64,000 bases of DNA from Streptomyces sp. NBC_00704 (GCF_036226605.1 NZ_CP109000.1:6816501-6880500), one strand, 5' to 3'. Counted from the first letter of the stretch, positions 42,928-52,543 are shown. Numbers and translations: made by a program. The notes: generated by a model from the sequence alone, not told the origin.

Positions 42928-44394
42928 GTGAGCAAGGACAGCGTGCGCACGGCCGACGTCGCCACCCGCCCCGGGGCGGCCGCGACACCCGCGGACGCGG
43001 GCGACGCCGGCTACAGCAAGGACCTCAAGCACCGCCACGTCAACATGATCGCCATCGGCGGCGCCATCGGCACCGGCCTCTTCCTGGGCGCGGGAGGACG
43101 CCTGCACAGCGCGGGCCCGGCTCTCGCGCTCGCCTATCTGGTCTGCGGCGTCTTCGCCTTCTTCGTGGTCCGCGCCCTCGGCGAGCTGGTCCTGTACCGG
43201 CCCTCCTCGGGCTCCTTCGTGTCGTACGCGCGCGAGTTCCTCGGCGAGAAGGGGGCGTACGTCGCCGGCTGGATGTACTTCCTGAACTGGTCCACGACCG
43301 GCATCGCCGACATCACCGCGATCGCGCTGTACACGCACTACTGGAGCATGTTCACGAGCATCCCCCAGTGGGTGCTCGCGCTCGTCGCGCTCACGGTGGT
43401 GCTGGCGGTGAACCTGATCTCGGTGAAGATCTTCGGCGAGATGGAGTTCTGGTTCGCGATCGTCAAGGTCGCCACCCTCGTCGCCTTCATGTGCGTCGGC
43501 ATCTTCCTGCTCGCCACCAGGCACGAGGTGGGCGGCCAGACGCCCGGCCCCGGCGTGATCACGGACCACGGCGGCCTCCTCCCGCACGGCGCCATGCCCG
43601 TCGTCCTCGTCATGCAGGGCGTGATCTTCGCCTACGCGGCGCTGGAACTGGTCGGCGTCGCCGCGGGCGAGACCGCCGAGCCGGAGAAGGTGGTCCCGCG
43701 CGCGGTGAACTCCATCATGTGGCGCGTCGGCCTGTTCTACGTGGGCTCGGTCGTCCTGCTCGCCCTGCTGCTGCCCGGCTCGCTCTACTCGGCCGACGAG
43801 AGCCCCTTCGTCACCGTCCTGTCGAAGGTCGGCGTCTCCGGTGCGGGCGACGTGATGAACCTCGTGGTCCTGACGGCCGCCATGTCCTCCCTGAACTCCG
43901 GCCTGTACTCCACCGGCCGCATCCTGCGCTCCATGGCCATGGCGGGCTCGGCGCCCCGGTTCACCGCCCGCATGAACCGCAGCCAGGTCCCCTACGGCGG
44001 CATCCTGCTGACCTGCGCGGTGTGCGTCCTCGGCGTCGCCCTGAACTTCCTCGTGCCCAGCCAGGCCTTCGAGATCGTGCTGAACATCGCCTCCCTCGGC
44101 ATCATCAGCACCTGGGTGATCATCATGGTCTGCCACCTCGTCTTCGTCCGCCGCGCGCGGGCCGGGCTGGTGCGGCGGCCCTCCTTCCGCCTGCCGGGCA
44201 GCCCGGTCACGGAGAGCGTCACGATCGTCTTCCTGGTCGCCGTCCTCGGCCTGATGTGGAACGACCCCGAGGTCGGCCGCAGGACGCTGCTGCTGATCCC
44301 GCTCGTCGCGGCCGCGCTCGTCGCCGGCTGGTTCGCGGTCCGCGACCGCGTGTCCAGGGCGACGGACGCCGAACTCACCGACCTGACGAAGTAG
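42928..44394 (+). CDS. Amino-acid permease (APC superfamily, AnsP/GabP-like)
   Basis: 488 residues with about 12 membrane helices. The APC signature near the N-terminus is clear: RHVNMIAIGGAIGTGLFLGAG, then ALGELVLYRPSSGSFVSYARE and GVAAGETAEPEKVVPRAVNS. The family (asparagine, GABA, proline, D-serine/D-alanine permeases) imports amino acids with protons. GTG 42928 is chosen; GTG 42916 is an in-frame alternative. Divergent from the MerR gene. The exact substrate cannot be deduced. Confidence 0.9.
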   Translation: MSKDSVRTADVATRPGAAATPADAGDAGYSKDLKHRHVNMIAIGGAIGTGLFLGAGGRLHSAGPALALAYLVCGVFAFFVVRALGELVLYRPSSGSFVSYAREFLGEKGAYVAGWMYFLNWSTTGIADITAIALYTHYWSMFTSIPQWVLALVALTVVLAVNLISVKIFGEMEFWFAIVKVATLVAFMCVGIFLLATRHEVGGQTPGPGVITDHGGLLPHGAMPVVLVMQGVIFAYAALELVGVAAGETAEPEKVVPRAVNSIMWRVGLFYVGSVVLLALLLPGSLYSADESPFVTVLSKVGVSGAGDVMNLVVLTAAMSSLNSGLYSTGRILRSMAMAGSAPRFTARMNRSQVPYGGILLTCAVCVLGVALNFLVPSQAFEIVLNIASLGIISTWVIIMVCHLVFVRRARAGLVRRPSFRLPGSPVTESVTIVFLVAVLGLMWNDPEVGRRTLLLIPLVAAALVAGWFAVRDRVSRATDAELTDLTK

Positions 44395-44441
44395 TTCCGG
44401 GCCACCGAGGCGATGTCAGTGGCACCGCCTACGGTGGCGTC

Positions 44442-45110
44442 ATGTCGGAGATCGCGTAGGTCCGGGGTGACGCCACCGTTGCGACGGTGAAGGGCGTCAA
44501 GGTGATCGCCCACGTCTGCAACGACAGCGGGGGCTGGGGCAAGGGGTTCGTCCTGGCCCTGTCGAGGCGCTGGCCCGAACCCGAGGCGGCCTACCGCGCC
44601 TGGCACCGGGGCCGCGCGTCCAACGACTTCGGCCTGGGCGCGCTCCAGACCGTCCAGGTGGAGCGGGACGTGTGGGTCGCCAACATGGTCGGCCAGCACG
44701 GGGTCCGCAGGGGAGGCAACGGCGTCCCCGTGCGCTACGACGCCATCGACGCGGCCCTGGCACGTTCAGGGCCTGTCGTTCGGATCACCGCGCAGACGCG
44801 AGGGCCGGCACGCACGTCTGCGGCGTTGTCGTCGGTTGCCGACGCTCCGCGTCGACGCCCTCCTCCGCCTTGCAACCGCGCGCACCAGCCCCCGCTCACC
44901 GGCATCGACAAGCCCCGCCGACACTCTGCACGCCGATCCAAACGACAGTCCCTCGCCCACCATGCCCTGGACCTGCACGCGTCGGTGCACATGCCACGGA
45001 TAGGCTGCGGCCTGGCCGGGGGCGAGTGGTGCCGGGTCGAGCCGCTCGTCACCGGGCGGCTCGCGGCGCGGGGCGTCGCGGTGACGGTGTACGACCACGG
45101 GGAGGGATGA
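44442..45110 (+). pseudogene. Macro-domain (ADP-ribose-binding) protein gene with nonsense codon and insertion
   Basis: The frame from ATG 44442 reads MSEIA-stop-VRGDATVATVKGV, so codon 6 is TAG (44457-44459) where other macro-domain proteins have an aromatic residue (AYVRGDAT). The domain continues as VIAHVCNDSGGWGKGFVLALS and NDFGLGALQTVQV to ALAR (about 44765). It is then interrupted by a 186-bp MITE-like sequence (44768-44953) and resumes as ALDLHASVHMPRIGCGLAGGEW. The frame stays open through the insertion. Its stop overlaps the ATG of the kinase gene (ATGA). Such macro domains bind or hydrolyse ADP-ribose derivatives. Internal initiation (GTG 44487) could only give a protein lacking the first strand and split by 62 foreign residues. 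Confidence 0.82.
44768..44953. mobile_element. 186-bp MITE-like element with 19-bp inverted termini
   Basis: The left end AGGGCCTGTCGTTCGGATC and the reverse complement of the right end AGGGACTGTCGTTTGGATC agree at 17 of 19 positions. The interior has no transposase. Removing 186 bp restores a normal macro domain in frame (ALAR-SAHH-ALDL). No clear target duplication is visible. The ends resemble those of IS5-group elements I remember from Streptomyces, but the family needs a search. Confidence 0.8.
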
Positions 45111-46039
45111 CGCACATGCGCGCGGAGATCGACGGGGACGCCGAGAAGGACGTCGACGTCCTGGTCCTGGGCGGGGCCGGCGTGGACACCATCGTGTACG
45201 TGCCGGAGCTGCCGCTGCCCTACGCCGACAGCTACATGATCGACAGCGGTATCCGCGCCCGCGCCGGGCAGACCGGTGACTTCGTCGCCCTGGGCCTGTC
45301 CGCCCTCGGCCTGCGCACCCACCACCTTGACTTCCTCGGCGACGACCCCGAGGGCGACCTCGTGCGCGCCCTCCACCGGGACCGGGGCATCGCCCTCACC
45401 GCGCTCCCGCAGCCCGCCGGCACCAAGCGGGCGGTCAACCTGGTGAGCCCGGACGGGCGGCGGCTCTCCCTGTACGACAACAGCCGCGGCCGCCCGGACG
45501 ACCGCTTCCCCGAGGCCACGCTGCGCGCCCTGGCCGCGGTGAGCCGCCACGCGCACGTGTCCATCACCCATCCCTGCGCCGACGCCCTCCCCGTGCTCCG
45601 CGAGGCGGGCGTGGGCATCTCCACCGACCTGCACAACTGGGACGGCGAGAACCCCTACCACGAGCCCTTCGCCCACGCGGCGGACGTCGTCTTCGTCTCC
45701 GTCACCGCGCTGCGCGACCCGCACGCGACCATGCGCGCGATCGCCGAGCGCGGCCGGGCCGAGGCGGTCGTCGCCACGGCCGGCGCGGAGGGGGCGTATC
45801 TGCTGGCCGACGGCGAGCTGACCCACATACCCGCCGTCACCCCGCCCGCGCCGGTGGTCGACTCCAACGGCGCGGGCGACGCCTTCGCGTCCGCCTTCCT
45901 CTTCGGCCGTCTCAGCGGCGAACCGCCCCGCCGGTGCGCCGAGTTCGGCGCCCTGGCGGGGGCGTACGCCTGCACGGTCCCGGCCACGCAGAGCACCGCC
46001 CTGTCGCGATCCGCACTCCTGGCGGCGGCCGCCGCCTAA
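45107..46039 (+). CDS. PfkB-family carbohydrate/nucleoside kinase
   Basis: 310 residues. Two PfkB hallmarks are seen: the N-terminal GGAGVDTIVYVPELPLPYADS and the C-terminal anion-hole/catalytic motif DSNGAGDAFASAF (Asp base). The family phosphorylates sugars, nucleosides and related compounds. ATG 45107 overlaps the stop of the macro-domain pseudogene (ATGA), so the kinase was originally coupled to it; ATG 45116 is an alternative start. With the upstream frame broken, its expression may be reduced. Pairing with an ADP-ribose-binding domain suggests a nucleotide- or ribose-linked substrate (inference). Confidence 0.85.
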   Translation: MTHMRAEIDGDAEKDVDVLVLGGAGVDTIVYVPELPLPYADSYMIDSGIRARAGQTGDFVALGLSALGLRTHHLDFLGDDPEGDLVRALHRDRGIALTALPQPAGTKRAVNLVSPDGRRLSLYDNSRGRPDDRFPEATLRALAAVSRHAHVSITHPCADALPVLREAGVGISTDLHNWDGENPYHEPFAHAADVVFVSVTALRDPHATMRAIAERGRAEAVVATAGAEGAYLLADGELTHIPAVTPPAPVVDSNGAGDAFASAFLFGRLSGEPPRRCAEFGALAGAYACTVPATQSTALSRSALLAAAAA

Positions 46040-46067
46040 GGGGAACGGCCGGGTCGGAGGGCCGGGC

Positions 46068-47561
46068 TCAGCGGGTGTGGACGCCGTTCGTCGCGGCGAT
46101 CTTCTTCCAGGACCTCGGCGCCGCGGGCACGGCCGCAGGCAGCGCGGTCGACGCGGTGCGCGCCGCGGGCGCCTGGGGCTTGACCGGCTGGAAGAGCCAG
46201 GCGTCGAACAGCGCGTCCAGCCGCTTGCCGGAGACCCGCTCGGCGTACTGCCGGAAGTCGGCGACGGTCGCGTTGCCGTACGCGTGCTGCCGGGGCCAGC
46301 CCTTGAGGACGGTGAAGAAGGCGTCGTCGCCGATCGCGTTGCGCAGCGCCTGCACGGCCAGCGCGCCCCGGTCGTACACGGCGGCGTCGAACTGGTTCTC
46401 CGGGCCCGGATCGCCCGGCCGCACCGTCCAGAACGCGTCGCCGGCCGGGTGCGAGGCGTAGACGTAGTCGGCCAGCTCCTGCGCGGTGCCCTCGTCCTCG
46501 TGCTCGGACCACAGCCACTGCGCGTACCGCGCGAAGCCCTCGTTCAGCCAGATGTCCTTCCAGCCCGCCACGGACACGAAGTCCCCGTACCACTGGTGGG
46601 CCAGCTCGTGCACCACCACGGAGGTGTTCGAGCCGGACGCGAACTGCCGCGGGCTGTAGTAGGGCCGGGTCTGCGTCTCCAGCGCGTAGCCGGTGGTCGT
46701 GTCCGGCACGTATCCGCCGAGCGCCTCGAAGGGGTACGGACCGAAGAAGCCGCTGAGCCAGTCGGCGATCTCCCCGGTCCGCTCGACGCTCGCCCGCGCC
46801 GCGCCCGCGTCGTCGCCCAGAGCCGTGCTGTAGGCGTTGACGACCGGGATGCCGCTCTCGGTCGTGCCGGTCGTGATGTCGAACCGGCCGACCGCGAGCG
46901 TGGCGAGATAGGTGGCCTGCGGCTTGGCCGAGCGCCAGTTGTAGCGGGTCCAGCCGGCCCGTGAACTCGTGGACCGGAGTGTGCCGTTGGAGACGGCCTG
47001 GGTGCCGTCCGGCACCTGGACCGACACGTCGAAGGTGGCCTTGTCGAGCGGGTGGTCGTTGCCGGGGAACCACCACCAGGCCGACTCGGGCTCGTTCGCG
47101 CCGACCCCGCCGTCCGGGGTGCGGTGCCAGCTGGTGAAGCCGTACGCCTGCTTCGACGAGGGGATGCCCTTGTAGCGCACCACGACGGTCATCGCGGCGC
47201 CCTTGGGCAGGGCCTTCCTCGGCGTGATCTGCAGCTCGTGCTCGCCCGACGTGGCGAACTCCGCCCGCACGCCGTCGACCCGCACCTCGCTGACGTCGAG
47301 CAGGAAGTCCAGGTCGAAGCGCGACAGATCCTGCGTGGTCGTCGCGAGGAGGGTCGCCGTCCCCTCCAACTCGTCCGTGGCGGGCTGGTACTTCAGCCGC
47401 AGGTCGTAGTGGGAGACGTCGTAGCCGCCGTTGCCGTAGGCCGGGTAGTAGGGGTCGCCGATGCCGGGGGCGCCGGGGGAGGAGTCCGCGGCCGACGCCG
47501 GGATCGCCAGCAGGAGGGACGCGGCGGCCAGTGCGCCGGGCGCGAGGATGCTGCGCTGCAC
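46068..47561 (-). CDS. Secreted M1-family metallopeptidase
   Basis: 497 residues. Signal peptide (LAPGALAAASLLLAIPASA, cleavage near residue 26). Zinc site HELAHQWYGDFV with the third ligand Glu in NEGFARYAQWL, and the aminopeptidase substrate motif GYVPDTTTGYALETQ in place of the usual GAMEN. GTG 47561 (QRSILAPGA) is preceded by TTGGAG. It probably trims N-terminal residues from peptides outside the cell. Divergent from a second secreted peptidase gene, 219 bp apart. Confidence 0.88.
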   Translation of the reverse strand: MQRSILAPGALAAASLLLAIPASAADSSPGAPGIGDPYYPAYGNGGYDVSHYDLRLKYQPATDELEGTATLLATTTQDLSRFDLDFLLDVSEVRVDGVRAEFATSGEHELQITPRKALPKGAAMTVVVRYKGIPSSKQAYGFTSWHRTPDGGVGANEPESAWWWFPGNDHPLDKATFDVSVQVPDGTQAVSNGTLRSTSSRAGWTRYNWRSAKPQATYLATLAVGRFDITTGTTESGIPVVNAYSTALGDDAGAARASVERTGEIADWLSGFFGPYPFEALGGYVPDTTTGYALETQTRPYYSPRQFASGSNTSVVVHELAHQWYGDFVSVAGWKDIWLNEGFARYAQWLWSEHEDEGTAQELADYVYASHPAGDAFWTVRPGDPGPENQFDAAVYDRGALAVQALRNAIGDDAFFTVLKGWPRQHAYGNATVADFRQYAERVSGKRLDALFDAWLFQPVKPQAPAARTASTALPAAVPAAPRSWKKIAATNGVHTR

Positions 47562-47780
47562 GAAAGCTCCAAGTCGTGGGGGCGGGAGGTCTTCCGGGAG
47601 CCTAGGAACTCCCGTGCCCCAGGACCTGCCCATCGCCACCCCCGTCACACGATTGCCATTCGGCCGTCACACGGGAACCGGCCCGCACGGACGGGTTCCG
47701 GCCACCCCGGTCCCCCCGGCCCTCGACGGGCGTCATGTGCCCCCTTCTGCACGGGAGTTGACGCGAGTACCGTCCCGCGC

Positions 47781-49730
47781 ATGCCGACACGCATGCGCTT
47801 CACGACCTGGAGACCGCTCGCGACCGCCGTCATCACCCTCCTGGTGGCCGCCTTCCTCACCCCGGCGGCGGCCCACGGCTCCCCACGCGAGAGCCGGCCC
47901 GTCTACTCCTACGCGAACGCCGTACGCGAAGCCGTCTGGGTCGACACCGGGCTCGACGCCGACGGCGACGGCCGCACGGACCGGGTCGCCGCGGACATCG
48001 TCCGCCCCCGCGAACCCGCCGCGCGGGGCCGCAAGGTGCCCGTCATCATGGACGCGAGCCCCTACTACTCCTGCTGCGGGCGGGGCAACGAGGGGCAGCT
48101 CAAGACGTACGACGCGGCCGGGAACATCGTCCGGATGCCGCTGTTCTACGACAACTACTTCGTCCCGCGCGGCTACGCCGTCGTCGGCGTCGACCTGGCC
48201 GGCACCGGCCGCTCCGACGGCTGCGAGGACGTGGGAGGCCGCTTCGAGGTGCGGTCCGCCAAGGCCGTCGTCGACTGGCTCAACGGACGTGCCAGGGCCT
48301 ACACCGCCCGCACCGGGGGCAAGGCCGTCAGGGCGAGCTGGACCGACGGGGCGACCGGCATGATCGGCAAGAGCTGGGACGGCACCATCGCCAACGCCGT
48401 CGCCGCCACCGGCGTCCGGGGCCTGCGCACGATCGTCCCGATCAGCGCCATCTCCTCCTGGTACGACTACTACTTCTCCCAGGGCGCGCCGCTGTACGAC
48501 TCCGGCCCCGACGCCCTCGCCGACTACGTCACCTCCGCCGGCGCGCGCACCCGGTGCGCAGCCGTGCAGCGCCGCCTCGTCGACGAAGCCCCGCGCACCG
48601 GCGACCGGACGCCGCTGTGGACCGAGCGCGACTACGTCAAGGACGCGCGCAAGGTGAGGGCCAGCGTCTTCCTCGTCCACGGGATGCAGGACCTCAACGT
48701 CCGCACCAAGCACGTCGGACGGTGGTGGGACGCCCTCGCGAAGAACGGCGTGCACCGCAAGATCTGGCTCTCCCAGACGGGCCACGTCGACCCCTTCGAC
48801 TTCCGCCGCGCCGCCTGGGTCGACACCCTGCACCGCTGGTTCGACCACGAACTCCTCGGCTACGACAACGGCGTCGACCGCGAGCCCATGGCCGACGTGG
48901 AACGCCACCCCGACCAGTGGGTCACCTCGACGGCGTGGCCGCCGCACGGCACCCGGACCGCGACCCTGCGCCCGGCCGCCGGTGAACTGCCCGGCGTGGG
49001 AACCCTCGGCCTGCGCGCGGGCACGGGCAGCGCGGCCTTCACCGACGACCCGCGGCACGACGAGACCGACTGGGCCGCACGGATCGACACGCCGACCCCG
49101 GACAAGGCCGGCTTCGTCACCGGCGCCCTCACCCGCCCGCTGCGGCTGGCCGGCTCCTCCGAGGTCACCGTCACCGCCACGCCCACCACGGCGACGGCCC
49201 ACCTGAGCGCCGTCCTCGTCGACCTCGGCCCCGACACCGTCCGGGACTACGCGGCGAGCGGTGAGGGCATCACGACGCTCACCGACCGCACCTGCTGGGG
49301 CGAGAGCACCGAGGGCGACAGCGCCTGCTTCAAGGAGACGAAGGCCAGGACGGCCGACGTGGGCGCCACCGTCGTCAGCCGGGGCTGGGCCGACCTCGGC
49401 ACCTACGCCGACCCCGGCAGGGGCGTGCCGCTCACCCCGGGACGGGCGTACACGATCACCCTCGGCCTCGCGGCCACCGACCACGTCGTCCCGGCCGGCC
49501 ACCGCCTCGCGCTGATCGTGGCGGGCACCGACAAGGACCTCATCGACCCGCCCGCCGACACCCCGACGCTCACCGTGGACCTGTCCCGCACCTCGGCCCG
49601 GGTCCCGTTCGTCGGCGGCGCGAAGGCGTTCGCCGCCGCGACCACCGGCACACACCCGACCACCGCCCCCTCGCACCCCGCCCCACCGGCGGGCGGAGGC
49701 GCCCCGAAGCACGGGCTACGCATCCCCTGA
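47781..49730 (+). CDS. Secreted CocE/X-Pro dipeptidyl-peptidase-like alpha/beta hydrolase
   Basis: 649 residues. Signal peptide (LATAVITLLVAAFLTPAAAHG). Catalytic block GKSWDGTIANA (nucleophile Ser), GVDLAGTGRSDG oxyanion loop, an Asp region VHGMQDLNV and His in QTGHVDPF. The C-terminal jelly roll is the X-Pro dipeptidyl-peptidase C domain. S15 enzymes release Xaa-Pro dipeptides; CocE-type esterases share the fold. ATG 47781 or 47793 possible. The last 30 residues are a Pro/Thr-rich tail. Works plausibly with the divergent M1 peptidase in peptide scavenging. Confidence 0.88.
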   Translation: MPTRMRFTTWRPLATAVITLLVAAFLTPAAAHGSPRESRPVYSYANAVREAVWVDTGLDADGDGRTDRVAADIVRPREPAARGRKVPVIMDASPYYSCCGRGNEGQLKTYDAAGNIVRMPLFYDNYFVPRGYAVVGVDLAGTGRSDGCEDVGGRFEVRSAKAVVDWLNGRARAYTARTGGKAVRASWTDGATGMIGKSWDGTIANAVAATGVRGLRTIVPISAISSWYDYYFSQGAPLYDSGPDALADYVTSAGARTRCAAVQRRLVDEAPRTGDRTPLWTERDYVKDARKVRASVFLVHGMQDLNVRTKHVGRWWDALAKNGVHRKIWLSQTGHVDPFDFRRAAWVDTLHRWFDHELLGYDNGVDREPMADVERHPDQWVTSTAWPPHGTRTATLRPAAGELPGVGTLGLRAGTGSAAFTDDPRHDETDWAARIDTPTPDKAGFVTGALTRPLRLAGSSEVTVTATPTTATAHLSAVLVDLGPDTVRDYAASGEGITTLTDRTCWGESTEGDSACFKETKARTADVGATVVSRGWADLGTYADPGRGVPLTPGRAYTITLGLAATDHVVPAGHRLALIVAGTDKDLIDPPADTPTLTVDLSRTSARVPFVGGAKAFAAATTGTHPTTAPSHPAPPAGGGAPKHGLRIP

Positions 49731-49851
49731 CGGGCGGCCCCGATCCGGCCGGGCCGATGCCGGCCGGGCTGATGGCGGACCGGGGCGATGACCGCCGGGC
49801 CGAGTGCCCCTGCCCGCGGCGCCCCGCGGCGGGACCCGCGCCCGTGACGGG

Positions 49852-50808
49852 TCAGCAGGAGGCGGCTGCCAGCGCGGCCGCCTCCTCGGCGCAGCCCCAG
49901 GCGACGGTCACCCCGGCTCCGCCGTGCCCGTAGTGGTGGACGACCGTGCGCCCGTCCGCGAGAGCCTCCCGCTCCAGCCGTACGGCGGGCCGGACCGGCC
50001 GCAGACCCACCCGGTGCTCCAGGATCCGCGCCCCCGCCACTTCGGGCCGCAGCTCCGCGCACCGCCGCACGATCGCCTCCGCCCGGGCGGGATCCGGTTC
50101 CAGGGAGCCGACGCCGTCCTCGGACGTGCCGCCCAGCAGGAGCCGTCCCGGCTGCGGGAAGAGGTAGGTCGGCTCCCCGGCCGCGGTGGCCGACACGAGC
50201 CAGGTGTCCACCCCCGGGTTCTCCACCACGACGAGCTGTCCGCGCACCGGCCGCAGTGACGTGTCGCCGACCAGCTCGCGGGCGCCGAGCCCGGTGCAGT
50301 TGACGACGACCGCCGCGTCCACCGCCGCCAGATCCCGCACGGTGCGCTCCTCGACCGTGCCGCCCGCCCGCAGCAGCCGCGCCCGCAGCCACGGCAGATG
50401 GACCGCCATGTCGATCAGCGGCAGCCGCGCCCACACGGCGTCGCGGGCCGGGTGCTCCAGGGCGGTGGCCCGGCGCAGCCCGGGCAGCCGGCCGGCCGCC
50501 CAGCCCTCGACGGCCGCCGGGTCCGTGCCGCCCATGGCTCCCTCGACCAGCCGCACCCCGGTCTCACCGGGCCGCTCGGCCAGCTCCCGGTACACCTCCA
50601 GCGACCGCAGCGCCCACGCGCGGGCCGCCGTCTTGGGTTCAATGTGGTACGGCCACCACAGCGCGCCCGCGACGGCGGACGTGGTCCGCTCGGCGGGGTC
50701 CCGCGTCCACACCCGCACCCGCAGCCCGCGCTCGGCCAGGACGACGGCCGTGGCCAGCCCGACGACCCCGCTCCCGACGACGACGATCCCGTTCTCCTGA
50801 ATGTCCAC
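49852..50808 (-). CDS. dao: D-amino-acid oxidase
   Basis: 318 residues. FAD-binding GIVVVGSGVVGLATAVVLAE at the N-terminus; HIEPK and the conserved substrate-binding Arg in GLRPVRPAVRLE; the C-terminal DAO signature HHYGHGGAGVTVAWG. It oxidises D-amino acids to imino acids with H2O2. GTG 50808 (MDIQENGIVVVG) is the natural start. Convergent with the X-Pro peptidase gene and divergent from an ABC-F gene. Consistent with the studied S. coelicolor enzyme as I recall it. Confidence 0.93.
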   Translation of the reverse strand: MDIQENGIVVVGSGVVGLATAVVLAERGLRVRVWTRDPAERTTSAVAGALWWPYHIEPKTAARAWALRSLEVYRELAERPGETGVRLVEGAMGGTDPAAVEGWAAGRLPGLRRATALEHPARDAVWARLPLIDMAVHLPWLRARLLRAGGTVEERTVRDLAAVDAAVVVNCTGLGARELVGDTSLRPVRGQLVVVENPGVDTWLVSATAAGEPTYLFPQPGRLLLGGTSEDGVGSLEPDPARAEAIVRRCAELRPEVAGARILEHRVGLRPVRPAVRLEREALADGRTVVHHYGHGGAGVTVAWGCAEEAAALAAASC

Positions 50809-50902
50809 GCGGCGACGGTAACCGGCCCGGCCCCGGGCCGCGGCGGCCGGGGGAAGCCCCGGAGGCCGGGGGCGGCGCACGCCGACTAGGATCTACCGTC
50901 TG

Positions 50903-52543
50903 ATGACTGCCACCCTCGTCGCCAAGAACCTCGCCGCCGGGCACGGCGACCGCTCCCTCTTCTCCGGGCTCGACCTCGTCGTCGCCCCCGGAGACGTGAT
51001 CGGGCTGGTCGGAGCCAACGGCGCGGGCAAGTCCACCCTGCTCTCGCTGCTCGCCGGTCTCACCGCGCCGGAGGAGGGCGAGCTGCGCCTGTCCCCGCCG
51101 ACCGCGTCCGTCGGCCATCTGCCGCAGGAGCCCGAACGCCGGCCCGGCGAGAGCGTGCGGGAGTTCCTCGCGCGCCGCACCGGCGTCGCCGACGCCCAGC
51201 GCACGATGGACGAGGCCACCCAGGCCCTGGTCGACGGCGCTCCCGGCGCCGACGACGCCTACGCGACGAGCCTGGAGCGCTGGCTCGGCCTCGGCGGCGC
51301 CGACCTCGACGAGCGGGCCGAGGAGGTGGCGGACTCGCTCGGCCTGGGCGTGGACCTCGACCAGCCGATGACCTCGCTGTCCGGCGGTCAGGCCGCCCGC
51401 GCGGGCCTGGCCTCCCTCCTGCTGTCCCGCTACGACGTCTTCCTCCTCGACGAGCCGACCAACGACCTCGACCTCGACGGACTGGAGCGCCTCGAACGCT
51501 TCGTGACCGGCCTGCGCGCCGGCACGGTCGTCGTCAGCCACGACCGCGAGTTCCTCACCCGCACGGTCACCAAGGTCCTCGAACTCGACCTCGCCCAACA
51601 GCAGATCAACCTCTACGGCGGCGGCTACGACGCCTACCTGGAGGAGCGCGACGTGGCCCGCAGGCACGCCCGCGAGGACTACGAGGAGTACGCCGACAAG
51701 AAGACCTCGTTGCAGGAGCGCGCGCAGACCCAGCGCTCCTGGATGGACAAGGGCGTCAAGAACGCGCGCCGCAAGGCGTCCAACGACAACGACAAGATCG
51801 GCCGCAAGTTCCGCAGCGAGGCCAGCGAGAAGCAGGCGGCGAAGGCCCGGCAGACGCAGCGCATGATCGAGCGCCTGGAGGTCGTCGACGAGCCGCGCAA
51901 GGAGTGGGAGCTGCGCATGGAGATCGCGGCCGCTCCGCGCTCCGGCGCGGTCGTGGCCACCCTGCGCGACGCGCAGGTGCGGCGCGGCGACTTCCGGTTC
52001 GGGCCGGTGACGCTCCAGATCGACTGGGCCGACCGGGTCGCGGTGACCGGCGCGAACGGCGCGGGCAAGTCGACCCTGCTCGGCGCGCTCCTCGGCCGGA
52101 TCCCGCTGGACGCCGGACACGCGGCCGTGGGCTCGGGCGTCCTGGTCGGCGAGGTCGACCAGGCGCGGCGCTCGTTCCACGGCCCGGAGGCGCTGCTGGA
52201 CGCGTTCCGCGCCGCCGTCCCCGACACCGAGCCGGCCGAGGTGCGCACCCTGCTGGCCAAGTTCGGCCTGAAGTCGGAGCACGTCATGCGCCCGGCGGTC
52301 ACCCTGTCGCCCGGCGAACGCACCCGCGCCGCCCTCGCGCTGCTCCAGGGCCGGGGCGTCAACCTCCTCGTCCTCGACGAGCCGACGAACCATCTCGACC
52401 TGCCGGCCATCGAACAGCTGGAGTCCGCCCTCGACGCCTACGAGGGCACGCTGCTGCTGGTCACCCACGACCGGCGGATGCTGGACGCCGTCCACGTCAC
52501 GCGCCGGCTGGAGGTCGCCGGCGGCACGGTCACCGAGCGCTAG
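50903..52543 (+). CDS. ABC-F subfamily ATPase, second copy
   Basis: 546 residues, two ATPase domains: Walker A GANGAGKSTLLSL and GANGAGKSTLLGA, signatures LSGGQAARAGL and LSPGERTRAAL (the second with Pro for Gly), Walker B LLDEPTNDLD and LDEPTNHLD. The linker at about residues 245-320 is strongly basic (KKTSLQERAQTQRSWMDKGV). Different from the 30.6-kb copy in linker and termini, so not a recent duplicate. It belongs to the translation-factor ABC-F group. Its stop overlaps the end of the convergent DUF1089 gene. Confidence 0.9.
   Translation: MTATLVAKNLAAGHGDRSLFSGLDLVVAPGDVIGLVGANGAGKSTLLSLLAGLTAPEEGELRLSPPTASVGHLPQEPERRPGESVREFLARRTGVADAQRTMDEATQALVDGAPGADDAYATSLERWLGLGGADLDERAEEVADSLGLGVDLDQPMTSLSGGQAARAGLASLLLSRYDVFLLDEPTNDLDLDGLERLERFVTGLRAGTVVVSHDREFLTRTVTKVLELDLAQQQINLYGGGYDAYLEERDVARRHAREDYEEYADKKTSLQERAQTQRSWMDKGVKNARRKASNDNDKIGRKFRSEASEKQAAKARQTQRMIERLEVVDEPRKEWELRMEIAAAPRSGAVVATLRDAQVRRGDFRFGPVTLQIDWADRVAVTGANGAGKSTLLGALLGRIPLDAGHAAVGSGVLVGEVDQARRSFHGPEALLDAFRAAVPDTEPAEVRTLLAKFGLKSEHVMRPAVTLSPGERTRAALALLQGRGVNLLVLDEPTNHLDLPAIEQLESALDAYEGTLLLVTHDRRMLDAVHVTRRLEVAGGTVTER

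Noticed and set aside
49731..49851. Direct repeats CCGGCCGGGCnGATG considered as an operator
   Set aside because: They lie between two convergent genes, where no promoter is needed, and are simple GC-rich sequence.
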